A stretch of 64,000 nucleotides of DNA from Paradesertivirga sp965650335 (GTDB taxonomy: Bacteria; Bacteroidota; Bacteroidia; Sphingobacteriales; Sphingobacteriaceae): the NCBI GenBank assembly GCA_965650335.1, contig CBFGOI010000002.1, forward strand, positions 48,894 through 112,893. The letters run 5' to 3'. The notes beneath the pieces are model-generated. The model ran no database searches, was not told where the DNA came from, and was given only the letters and a program-made list of their open reading frames with translations. A program made the position numbers and the translations under genes. This document shows positions 44,087-52,040 of the stretch, in pieces (the first letter of the stretch is position 1; each line of letters starts with the position of its first letter).

Positions 44087-44284
44087 TCATTCTTCTACTA
44101 TGAACGCTACGCGGCCCACCTGCCCGTCTTCTAAACGCACTTTAATTCCTCTGCTGTGAAAAGAAGAACTGGTTAATAAATCTTTAACAATTCCTCTGGT
44201 TAATTTCCCCGAACGCTGATCTTTCTTTAGAATGATGTCAACTTCTAAACCGGGATATATATCGTTTCTATTTTGTCCGTTCAT
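44087..44284 (-). CDS. YwbE family protein
   Basis: A 65-residue protein (MNGQNRNDIYPGLEVDIILK...) with the YwbE pattern: DIYPGLEVDI, KLTRGIVKDLLT and HSRGIKVRLEDGQVGRV. It resembles a small KOW/SH3-like barrel. Function unknown. Between the four-helix-bundle gene and uvrB. Confidence 0.85.
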   Translation of the reverse strand: MNGQNRNDIYPGLEVDIILKKDQRSGKLTRGIVKDLLTSSSFHSRGIKVRLEDGQVGRVAFIVEE

Positions 44285-44343
44285 TTTTCTTTAGTGCTAA
44301 GCATCGGGTTTTGAGTAGCAAGTAGCCAGCCTTTATTAGAATC

Positions 44344-44371
44344 AAGAATCAAGTAGCAAGAATCAAGTAGC
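44344..44371. repeat. Tandem 14-bp repeat, two perfect copies
   Basis: AAGAATCAAGTAGC at 44344-44357 and again at 44358-44371, preceded by partial copies (GTAGCAAGTAGC near 44316). It lies in the gap between ywbE and the uvrB stop. Probably a variable low-complexity intergenic repeat; no hairpin seen. Confidence 0.75.
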
Positions 44372-44405
44372 AAACCCAGAACTCAAACCTCCAACCCACA
44401 ACCCA

Positions 44406-46445
44406 TCACCCCTTTTTTCCAAACTTCTCTTCCATCATCTTCTCAAGCGCATACATTTCATCACGTAATTTTGCCGCACCTAAAAAGTCCATGCTTTTGG
44501 CAGCGGCTAACATTTCTTTTTTGGTTTTATCAATTGCTTTTTGAAGTTCAGGCTTGGTCATATAAGCAACAATCGGATCTGCTGCAATGTTAGCGGCACC
44601 TTCGTGGCCCACATACACTTTCTGAATACCTCCTTTAAAGTCAACTACCGATGTCTGCTCCATAATTTCCTCACGGGATTTGCCAATGGTAGTAGGAGTT
44701 ATGCCATGCTCCTCGTTATATTTCATTTGCTTTTCGCGACGGCGGTTCGTTTCATCAATTGTAATGCGCATACTCTCAGTGATTTTATCTGCGTACATAA
44801 TCACTCTTCCCCGATCATTTCGGGCAGCACGACCAATAGTTTGTATTAAAGAGCGCTCTGATCGTAGAAATCCTTCCTTATCGGCATCTAAAATCGCCAC
44901 GAAAGAAACCTCGGGTAAATCCAGACCTTCGCGTAACAGGTTAATTCCAATTAATACATCAAATTCTCCTAAACGTAATCCTCTTAAAATCTCCACACGT
45001 TCTAAGGTTTTAACTTCAGAGTGAATATAGCGAACCTTAATTCCCAGCCTGTCCATATATTTTGACAGTTCTTCAGCCATTCGTTTGGTAAGCGTAGTCA
45101 CTAAAATCCGGTCCCCTTGTTTAACCGTTTTATCTACCTCATCCAGCAGATCATCTACCTGGTTTATAACCGGACGAATTTCAATTACCGGGTCTAACAA
45201 GCCAGTCGGGCGGATAACTTGCTCCACCACCACGCCTCCTGATTTTTCCAGTTCATAGTCACCCGGAGTTGCGCTTACGTATATAGTTTGGGGGGCCAAA
45301 CGCTCAAATTCTTCGAAGTTCAGAGGCCGATTATCCAATGCCGCCGGCAAGCGGAATCCATAATCTACAAGTGCTAATTTCCTTGATCTGTCGCCTCCGT
45401 ACATTGCTCTCACCTGGGGTACCGTAACATGGCTCTCATCGATCACCATCAGGTAGTCATCCGGAAAATAATCCAACAGGCAAAAGGGGCGCATGCCGGG
45501 AGTTCTTCCGTCGAAGAATCGGGAGTAGTTTTCGATGCCGCTGCAGTAGCCCAACTCACGAATCATCTCTAAATCATAGTTTACCCGCTCTTCAAGGCGT
45601 TTGGCCTCAAGGAAACGCTGATCGCCTACAAACTGCTTTTTCCGGGTTTCCAATTCTTCCTGTATTGCCCAAACCGATTGGTTAAAGCGTTCTTTTGGAG
45701 TAACAAAAAGATTTGCCGGATAAACAACCATATGAGTCATTTTCTCCAGAGTTTTTCCCGTTGCCGGATCTATGGCTGATAACTCTTCGATGTCATCACC
45801 AAAAAAAGATACGCGGTAAGCATGGTCCATATAAGCCGGATAAATATCTACCGTGTCACCTTTCACTCTGAATGTTCCTCGTCTGAAATCTGCGGTTGTT
45901 CTTGAATATAAAATCTCAACTAGCCTGTGAAGAAATGCATTGCGGCTGATCCTCGTTCCTACAGCAAACTTAAATACTGAGTTGCTAAAATCCTCTGGAT
46001 TTCCCATTCCATAAATGCAGGAAATTGAGGAAACCACAATGATATCCCGCCTTCCGGACATCAGGGAAGAGGTGGTACGAAGACGAAGTTTTTCTATTTC
46101 TTCGTTTATCTGAAGATCTTTTTCTATGTAAGTGTTGGAGCTCGCGATGTAAGCCTCTGGTTGATAATAATCATAATAGGACACAAAATAATTGACTGCA
46201 TTTTCAGGAAAAAACTGTTTGAATTCACCATACAGTTGCGCCGCCAGGGTTTTATTATGACTTAATATGAGTGTAGGTTTTTGTGTTTGTTCAATAACAT
46301 TGGCTATAGAATAGGTTTTACCCGAGCCTGTAACGCCTAATAAAGTTTGGTAGTGTTCGCCCCCATTTACACCCTCAACTAATTGTCTGATGGCTTCCGG
46401 CTGATCGCCTGCCGGTTTATAATCTGAAATTATTTTAAAGTCCAT
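44406..46445 (-). CDS. uvrB: Excinuclease ABC subunit B
   Basis: UvrB is the damage-verifying helicase of nucleotide excision repair. The 679-residue protein has Walker A GVTGSGKTYS (37-46), the beta-hairpin region YYDYYQPEAYI, DESH (Walker B), motif VI QTIGRAARN and a C-terminal UVR helix pair that binds UvrC (PELQKAIDKTKKEMLAAAKS). The ATG is preceded by a -7 box ending 7 bases away. uvrA and uvrC are not in the window. Confidence 0.98.
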   Translation of the reverse strand: MDFKIISDYKPAGDQPEAIRQLVEGVNGGEHYQTLLGVTGSGKTYSIANVIEQTQKPTLILSHNKTLAAQLYGEFKQFFPENAVNYFVSYYDYYQPEAYIASSNTYIEKDLQINEEIEKLRLRTTSSLMSGRRDIIVVSSISCIYGMGNPEDFSNSVFKFAVGTRISRNAFLHRLVEILYSRTTADFRRGTFRVKGDTVDIYPAYMDHAYRVSFFGDDIEELSAIDPATGKTLEKMTHMVVYPANLFVTPKERFNQSVWAIQEELETRKKQFVGDQRFLEAKRLEERVNYDLEMIRELGYCSGIENYSRFFDGRTPGMRPFCLLDYFPDDYLMVIDESHVTVPQVRAMYGGDRSRKLALVDYGFRLPAALDNRPLNFEEFERLAPQTIYVSATPGDYELEKSGGVVVEQVIRPTGLLDPVIEIRPVINQVDDLLDEVDKTVKQGDRILVTTLTKRMAEELSKYMDRLGIKVRYIHSEVKTLERVEILRGLRLGEFDVLIGINLLREGLDLPEVSFVAILDADKEGFLRSERSLIQTIGRAARNDRGRVIMYADKITESMRITIDETNRRREKQMKYNEEHGITPTTIGKSREEIMEQTSVVDFKGGIQKVYVGHEGAANIAADPIVAYMTKPELQKAIDKTKKEMLAAAKSMDFLGAAKLRDEMYALEKMMEEKFGKKG

Positions 46446-46452
46446 GCGATAT

Positions 46453-46460
46453 CAAAAGTA
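46453..46460 (-). promoter_or_regulatory. Promoter -7 box 7 bases before the uvrB ATG
   Basis: On the minus strand TACTTTTG, then seven bases, then ATG. Fits TAnnTTTG. No exact -33 TTTG at the usual distance; no LexA-like palindrome seen. Confidence 0.4.
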
Positions 46461-46590
46461 CAAAAAGGTATTTTAGAATGTAATACAATTACAAAAGGGG
46501 ATGTCTTTTGCTGTAAATTGATTTAATGCGAAACTTCTGCACTTGGTTTTGGTTTTTAATTTGAGAAAGGTTTTATTTCGTCCGTTATAA

Positions 46591-47250
46591 ATGCCTAATT
46601 TTATTTTGATGTTTCTATTAAACAGTACACCTTCTATCGGAAATAATTTTGTTGCTGAATTGCGTGATGCACAGATCCAGCAAGACAGTATGCGTTTTCG
46701 CAGAAACCTTGAGCGATTGGGTGAGATTTTTGCCTACGAGATCAGCAAAAAAATGGAGTATATAGAAACCGAATTTGAAACCCCTCTCGGAACTGCAACC
46801 GTTTCGATACTTCAGGAACAACCCGTTTTAGCAACTATTTTGCGTGCCGGTTTGCCGCTGCATCAGGGCTTGTTAAATGTTTTTGATAAAGCGGATTCAG
46901 CTTTCCTTGCAGCATACAGAAAACCTGGAAAAAACGGTGATTTTATTATTCAGCAGGAATATGTTGCTGCACCAGATCTGAATGACAAAATTGTTATTCT
47001 GTCTGACCCCATGCTCGCAACCGGCTTAAGCATGGTTGCCTGCTGTAAAGAACTTCTGGATCAATACCGTATAAAGCAACTGCATATTGTTTCGGTAATT
47101 GCCAGTGCCGAAGGCATTACCCACATCAAAGCAAATTTACCAAAAGCGAAACTGTGGCTTGGAGCTATTGATGACGAGATGACTACAAAGGCATACATCG
47201 TTCCCGGTCTTGGCGACGCCGGAGATCTGGCGTATGGAATTAGGATGTAG
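46591..47250 (+). CDS. upp: Uracil phosphoribosyltransferase
   Basis: The enzyme makes UMP from uracil and PRPP (pyrimidine salvage). The 219-residue protein has the PRPP loop in ILSDPMLATGLSMVACCKEL and the uracil-binding C-terminal region around PGLGDAGDLAYGIRM. The N-terminus RFRRNLERLGEIFAYEISK is family-typical. A second ATG six codons in (46609) is an alternative start. It is followed by a 305-base repeat-rich gap. Confidence 0.95.
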   Translation: MPNFILMFLLNSTPSIGNNFVAELRDAQIQQDSMRFRRNLERLGEIFAYEISKKMEYIETEFETPLGTATVSILQEQPVLATILRAGLPLHQGLLNVFDKADSAFLAAYRKPGKNGDFIIQQEYVAAPDLNDKIVILSDPMLATGLSMVACCKELLDQYRIKQLHIVSVIASAEGITHIKANLPKAKLWLGAIDDEMTTKAYIVPGLGDAGDLAYGIRM

Positions 47251-47555
47251 ATGTGCAAATGGATCAGATATGCGGATATTCGCAAATCGCTTTATGGATG
47301 TGTAAATAGTCAAATGTGCAGATGTGCAAATGATTGCAAGTTGCTTTATATATTCGCAAATGAAATAGAATGTACGATGTGCAAATAATTGAAAAATGCT
47401 TTATGCATGTGGCTATTTACACTTCGTTAGGAATCTGCACATTTTCACATCAAACCCATTTGCACATTTAACAATTCCTGTATTTTGACATTTCTTCCAT
47501 TCACGATTAGCAGGTAATCTGCACATTTGCAAATCAACTCATTTGCAAATTTTCA
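47250..47555. repeat. Repeat island of 11-bp words in opposed orientation
   Basis: The gap between upp and yjjG (over 300 bases) has no gene. The left half carries GATGTGCAAAT at 47250, 47321 and 47376, and a variant at 47297; the right half carries the complement CATTTGCACAT at 47457 and variants near 47433 and 47520. GTGTAAATAG at 47300-47309 is matched in inverse by 47413-47422. The whole block is an imperfect inverted repeat of short words, likely a decayed or structured intergenic element. Confidence 0.7.
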
Positions 47556-48245
47556 ATGCTTCGCCACATATTTTTTGATTTAGATCACACCATTTGGGAT
47601 TTTGATAAAAACGCTGAAGAAACACTTCATGAGCTTTATCATGCCTACTCTTTAAATAGTTTGGGTGTTTCTTGTCCCCATGCCTTCATAGAGAGCTACA
47701 CGCGTAACAATCACTTGCTTTGGGCCGAGTATCACCTGGGTAGAATAACAAAAGAGCATCTTCGTACAACCCGTTTTAGAACCACGTTTATTGAATTAGG
47801 CTTAACAGCCGAAACGATTCCAGATGCTTTTGAAGACGATTATGTTCGGATTTGTCCAACAAAAACTCACTTATTTCCCCAGGCTCACGAAACATTGAGC
47901 TATCTGCAGACAAAATATAAGCTTCATCTTATTTCAAATGGGTTTAAAGAGTCAACTGAGTTAAAAATTCAGCTAACTGGTTTGGGTAAATATTTTGAAA
48001 ATATCGTTATCTCTGAAGTTATCGGTATAAATAAGCCGGATAAAGCCATTTTTGACTTTGCACTAAAGGCAGCTAATGCTAAAAAGCAAGAAAGTATAAT
48101 GATAGGCGATAGTATTGAAGCCGATATCCGTGGTGCACTGAATTTCGGAATGGATGCAATTTATTTCAATCCGATGGGAAAAGAAAAGCCAGAGGATGTG
48201 AAGCGACAGATTAGTAGTCTGGATGAATTAATGAAATTGTTGTAA
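47556..48245 (+). CDS. yjjG: YjjG-type noncanonical pyrimidine nucleotidase (HAD family)
   Basis: A 229-residue HAD phosphatase. Motif I is FDLDHTIWDFD with the nucleophile D8 and general acid D10; motif II is LISNGF; the Lys of motif III is in NKPDKAIFD; motif IV is MIGDSIEADIRGA. The YjjG group removes phosphate from noncanonical nucleotides such as 5-substituted dUMP, guarding DNA. The cap domain sits between residues 17 and 95. Orthology to E. coli YjjG is likely, not proven. Confidence 0.88.
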   Translation: MLRHIFFDLDHTIWDFDKNAEETLHELYHAYSLNSLGVSCPHAFIESYTRNNHLLWAEYHLGRITKEHLRTTRFRTTFIELGLTAETIPDAFEDDYVRICPTKTHLFPQAHETLSYLQTKYKLHLISNGFKESTELKIQLTGLGKYFENIVISEVIGINKPDKAIFDFALKAANAKKQESIMIGDSIEADIRGALNFGMDAIYFNPMGKEKPEDVKRQISSLDELMKLL

Positions 48246-48249
48246 TATC

Positions 48250-48272
48250 ACATGTTGCAGCCTGCAACATGT
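48250..48272. repeat. 23-bp near-perfect palindrome downstream of yjjG
   Basis: Arms ACATGTTGCAG (48250-48260) and CTGCAACATGT (48262-48272) are perfectly complementary with a single base between. It lies 4 bases after the yjjG stop. It may be a terminator stem without a T run, a REP-like element, or a binding site; a one-base loop favours a DNA palindrome over an RNA hairpin. Confidence 0.7.
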
Positions 48273-48423
48273 ATATAGTCATTCTTTTGGTTAGCAGTAT
48301 CTGGCAAACATTCTTTGTTTGAAACACGATCTTGGGTCACCAGTATTTAAAAAGCCAAATCAAGTGTCGAAATTTTATTTGCACATTTTATAGAAGAAAC
48401 TGTTTAGTATTGCAAATTGAATC

Positions 48424-49413
48424 ATGCGTATCTTATTTGCTATACAAGGGACAGGTAACGGCCATATAAGCAGGGCCCGAGAAATTGTGCCTCTATTACA
48501 GCAACATGGAGAGCTGGATGTACTGATTAGTGGCACTCAAGCCGATGTTCAACTTAACTGTCCGCTTACATACCGATTTCATGGTTTTAGTTATGTTTTT
48601 GGAAAGAAAGGAAGTGTGGATCATTGGAGCACCTATAAAAGCATGAATTTATATCGTCTTTGGAAGGATATTCGTTCGCTTCCTTTAAAAGAATACGATC
48701 TAATTATTAATGATTTTGAGCCGGTAACGGCATGGGCTTGCAAATTGCAGGGAAGGCCAAGCGTCGCTTTAAGTCATCAGGCATCATTCCTTTCCAAAAA
48801 CACCCCACGTCCAAAAAATAAATTCCATTGGCAGGAGGGCGTGTTTAAACATTATGCTCCTACCACTTATCAAATAGGCTTTCATTTCGAGAGCTACGAT
48901 ACCTTTATAAATACACCGGTTATTCGCAGCGAAATTCGAAATCTCGATACAAATGATCTCGGCCATATATCTGTCTATCTTCCGGCTTACCATGACAATT
49001 TATTGGTAAGCTATCTGAAAAGAATTCCCGAAGTCAGGTGGGAAGTGTTTTCTAAGCATTCTAACCGCACCTATACAGAAAAAAATGTTTCTGTTCAGCC
49101 GATAAATAACCAAAAGTTTAATCATAGCCTGGCTAATTCTTCGGGTTTATTAACAGGTGGAGGCTTTGAAGGACCTGCTGAGGCCCTTTATTTAGGTAAG
49201 AAAGTGTTGGTTATGCCTATGAAATTTCAGTATGAGCAACTTTGTAATGCAGAAGCGATAAAGAAAATGGGCGTTCCGGTAATCTATCAATTGGATGAAG
49301 ACTTTATTCCAAAAGTGAAACATTGGTTAGGTACATCCAATAAGGTCTCTGTAAATTTTCCTGATTCTACCTCCCAAATAGTGGAGAACCTGATAAAAAC
49401 ATATTCTGCGTAA
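48424..49413 (+). CDS. Glycosyltransferase family 28-like protein (MJ1255/VC2487 type)
   Basis: A 329-residue GT-B-like protein. It begins MRILFAIQGTGNGHISRARE, the family signature, and its C-terminal half carries the nucleotide-sugar-binding motif LLTGGGFEGPAEALYLGKKV. The remaining part (HISVYLPAYHDNLLVSYLK) is a typical linker. Substrates are unknown; relatives are often annotated simply as glycosyltransferase family protein. It is 73 bases before the DUF6427 gene on the same strand. Confidence 0.85.
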   Translation: MRILFAIQGTGNGHISRAREIVPLLQQHGELDVLISGTQADVQLNCPLTYRFHGFSYVFGKKGSVDHWSTYKSMNLYRLWKDIRSLPLKEYDLIINDFEPVTAWACKLQGRPSVALSHQASFLSKNTPRPKNKFHWQEGVFKHYAPTTYQIGFHFESYDTFINTPVIRSEIRNLDTNDLGHISVYLPAYHDNLLVSYLKRIPEVRWEVFSKHSNRTYTEKNVSVQPINNQKFNHSLANSSGLLTGGGFEGPAEALYLGKKVLVMPMKFQYEQLCNAEAIKKMGVPVIYQLDEDFIPKVKHWLGTSNKVSVNFPDSTSQIVENLIKTYSA

Positions 49414-49442
49414 GATTCTGTTAAACGGTGTTTTCATCCCCG

Positions 49443-49450
49443 TAATTTTG
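49443..49450 (+). promoter_or_regulatory. Promoter -7 box of the DUF6427 gene
   Basis: TAATTTTG fits TAnnTTTG and ends 36 bases before the ATG. A TCTG at 49417-49420, 22 bases upstream, is a weak -33 candidate. Confidence 0.4.
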
Positions 49451-49486
49451 TTTTAATATTGTCTTTTTAGAAAGTATACGCAGGGC

Positions 49487-50464
49487 ATGATAAGTCTGTT
49501 TAGAAGATTAAATCCGGTTAATATATTGTTACTGTGCATCATCGCTGTAATACTCAGAATAGGAATATTTTTGAATCCTCCGGATAAACTTGATTTTAAG
49601 GCATTTGAAGTCTATGCTTCTGTGCTATTTAATATCCAGAGTAACAATTTGTTCAGTGTTGAAGCAAATCTGTTTTTTGCTACTTTACTGACTCTCGCGC
49701 AGGCACTGTTGCTCAACAAAATTGTTAACGAATATAATCTGCTTGGCAAACCTTCCTTCCTCCCAGCCCTGATGTATGTCACCGGTTCAAGTTTATTGAT
49801 GCATTTTTTAGTATTAACACCAGCGTTGATATGCAATTTTCTGGTTATATGGATGCTTTCTAAGTTTCTTAGTATCCATAGGAAAGAATCTGCTCTTTCA
49901 ACCATGTTTGATCTGGGGATCATTATCGCCCTTGGTACGTTAATATACTTACCATTTGTGGCAATGATGCTGCTTTTATGGATTTCGCTCATTATTTACA
50001 GAGCTTTTAACTGGCGCGAGTGGATTGCCGGTATTTTAGGATTTGTTACCATCTATTTTTTTATTGCAGTGGCTTATTATTGGACCGACTCTTTAGAAAA
50101 GTTGCGAAATTTTCAGGTACCTCTTGCCATTGAGTTTAAGCTTTTCCCAATCAATTATTATGAATATCTTGTATTAGTTCCAGTCCTGCTTATCTTGTTT
50201 TTATCCATAATAAGTTTACAGAATAAGCTTTACAGAAGTAACATTCATATCCGGAAATCCTATCTTTTGCTTTTCTTTATATTCATATTTGGCATAGCAT
50301 CATTTTTTATCACTTCACGATACCAGATATTTCATTTTTTGCTTGCCGTACCTGCCGCCGCGGTTTTTATGGCCTTTTACTTTAGCAATGCAATCAAACC
50401 ATGGTTCTATGAAAGTCTTTATTTAATGTTGCTTGGATTTATTCTTTATTTCCAATTTTTTTAA
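49487..50464 (+). CDS. DUF6427 integral membrane protein
   Basis: A 325-residue protein with about nine hydrophobic helices across the whole length and short polar loops. N-terminal SLFRRLNPVNILLLCIIAVI and the segment YWTDSLEKLRNFQVP fit the Bacteroidota family DUF6427, of unknown function. It follows a glycosyltransferase gene and precedes purQ, so context gives only a weak hint of an envelope role. Confidence 0.75.
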   Translation: MISLFRRLNPVNILLLCIIAVILRIGIFLNPPDKLDFKAFEVYASVLFNIQSNNLFSVEANLFFATLLTLAQALLLNKIVNEYNLLGKPSFLPALMYVTGSSLLMHFLVLTPALICNFLVIWMLSKFLSIHRKESALSTMFDLGIIIALGTLIYLPFVAMMLLLWISLIIYRAFNWREWIAGILGFVTIYFFIAVAYYWTDSLEKLRNFQVPLAIEFKLFPINYYEYLVLVPVLLILFLSIISLQNKLYRSNIHIRKSYLLLFFIFIFGIASFFITSRYQIFHFLLAVPAAAVFMAFYFSNAIKPWFYESLYLMLLGFILYFQFF

Positions 50465-50592
50465 GACTTGCCATTACCGACAGGCTTCCGACGTCCAGCA
50501 TCAAATCCTAATAAAACTTTCAACCTTCAAATCGCTAAATCTGTCTTAACCTTTTTTAACAAATAAAAACCCTTAAAAACTTAAAATTTAAA

Positions 50593-50600
50593 TAGTTTTG
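50593..50600 (+). promoter_or_regulatory. Promoter -7 box 4 bases before the purQ ATG
   Basis: TAGTTTTG, then taat, then ATG. It fits TAnnTTTG and predicts a leaderless transcript. No exact -33 TTTG is present at 50569-50573. Confidence 0.45.
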
Positions 50601-50604
50601 TAAT

Positions 50605-51297
50605 ATGAAATTCGGAGTAGTAGTTTTCCCCGGATCCAATTGTGATCAGGACAGCATTTACGTATTAGACAAGATTTTAGGACAAGAGGTTGTAAAGCTT
50701 TGGCACAAAGATCATGATCTGCAAGGAACAGATTTTATCATACTGCCAGGTGGGTTTTCTTATGGTGATTATTTAAGATCAGGAGCTATTGCACGCTTTT
50801 CTCCGATTATGCAGGAAGTTATTCAGTTCGCAAACAAAGGTGGATACGTAATGGGTATCTGCAATGGTTTTCAGATTCTTTCAGAGGCAGGTCTGGTTCC
50901 CGGAGCCTTGCTTCACAATAGCAACAGAAAATTTATCTGTCGCAATATTTACATGAAAGCTGAAACTACAAATTCATTAATTACATCAGGTTTAAATACA
51001 GATAAAGCTTTAAAAATTCCGATAGCCCACGGTGAGGGGAATTACTTTGCTACAGAAGATACGTTGAAAAGACTGAATGATAATGATCAGGTGCTTTTCC
51101 GCTATTGCGATGAAAGCGGACAAGTTACTCCGGAGTCAAATCCGAATGGATCTGTGCAGAATATTGCCGGCGTTTGTAATGAAGGCCGTAACGTGTTTGG
51201 CTTAATGCCTCATCCGGAAAGAGCCGCCGATTGTATTTTAGGGAATGAAGACGGACTTGGAATATTTGAATCGATTCTTAAAACGGTTCATGCTTAA
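50605..51297 (+). CDS. purQ: Phosphoribosylformylglycinamidine synthase, glutaminase subunit PurQ
   Basis: PurQ supplies ammonia from glutamine for conversion of FGAR to FGAM in purine synthesis. The 230-residue class I amidotransferase has the nucleophile Cys86 in GICNGFQIL, the oxyanion strand ILPGGFSYGDYLR and the His-Glu pair in MPHPERAADC. The ATG is unambiguous (MKFGVVVFPGSNCDQD). coaX follows with one base of overlap. purL and purS are not in the window. Confidence 0.97.
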   Translation: MKFGVVVFPGSNCDQDSIYVLDKILGQEVVKLWHKDHDLQGTDFIILPGGFSYGDYLRSGAIARFSPIMQEVIQFANKGGYVMGICNGFQILSEAGLVPGALLHNSNRKFICRNIYMKAETTNSLITSGLNTDKALKIPIAHGEGNYFATEDTLKRLNDNDQVLFRYCDESGQVTPESNPNGSVQNIAGVCNEGRNVFGLMPHPERAADCILGNEDGLGIFESILKTVHA

Positions 51298-52040
51298 TGG
51301 TTAACCTTGTTATTGATATTGGTAATACGTTTTCAAAACTTGCAATATTCAATAACAGGGAAATAATCAACTTTGTGCAGGTTAAAGATTTTTCTCTCTC
51401 TTTCCTGCGTAATTTCCTCGAAATCAATCCTGTTGATCATGCAATTGTTTCAAGTGTTAATACAGAAATCGATGCATTTGAGGATTTGCTCCGGTCAAAA
51501 ACGGATTATTTTCGCTTTACAGGATCGAGCGCGTCGAAGATCAAAAATGAATATAAAACTCCTCAAACTTTAGGTCTGGATCGTTACGCCGCAGTAATTG
51601 CTGCCGAGGCGCTTTTCCCTGATCAGAATTGTTTGGTTATTGATGCTGGTTCTTGCATTACCTATGATTTTGTAGACGCTCAAAAGAAATATTGGGGCGG
51701 CAGTATTAGTCCGGGTATAAAAATGCGTTTTAAAGCCTTGAACAATTTCACCGGCAGGTTACCTTTAGTCGATGCCAATCCCGACAGAGATATTGAATAT
51801 GGGAATGATACAGAGTCTGCCATATTAAGCGGTGTTCAAAAAGGGATTATTTATGAGGCAATTGGATTTATAAACTCATTCATTTTGAAATGGCCTCAGT
51901 TAAAAGTGATCCTGTGCGGAGGCGATGTTAATTTTTTTGATACCCAGTTGAAAAATAGCATCTTTGCCCACACTTTAAAAACCGAGCCTAACTTGGTACT
52001 AATTGGTTTAAATGAAGTTATCTATTATAATAATGACTAA
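51297..52040 (+). CDS. coaX: Type III pantothenate kinase
   Basis: CoaX phosphorylates pantothenate, the first step of CoA synthesis. The 247-residue ASKHA-fold protein has the phosphate motif VIDIGNTFSKLAIF with D6, the TLGLDRYAAVIAAEALF segment, and the adenosine/phosphate 2 motif VIDAGSCITYDFV. The ATG overlaps the purQ stop (TAATG) and its own stop overlaps the next gene by 8 bases. Confidence 0.96.
   Translation: MVNLVIDIGNTFSKLAIFNNREIINFVQVKDFSLSFLRNFLEINPVDHAIVSSVNTEIDAFEDLLRSKTDYFRFTGSSASKIKNEYKTPQTLGLDRYAAVIAAEALFPDQNCLVIDAGSCITYDFVDAQKKYWGGSISPGIKMRFKALNNFTGRLPLVDANPDRDIEYGNDTESAILSGVQKGIIYEAIGFINSFILKWPQLKVILCGGDVNFFDTQLKNSIFAHTLKTEPNLVLIGLNEVIYYNND

Noticed and set aside
44344..44371. 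Second CRISPR-like candidate
   Set aside because: Two direct copies without spacers; simple tandem duplication.
47250..47555. CRISPR-like array
   Set aside because: Words are only about 11 bases, variable, in both orientations and irregularly spaced; no cas genes in the window.
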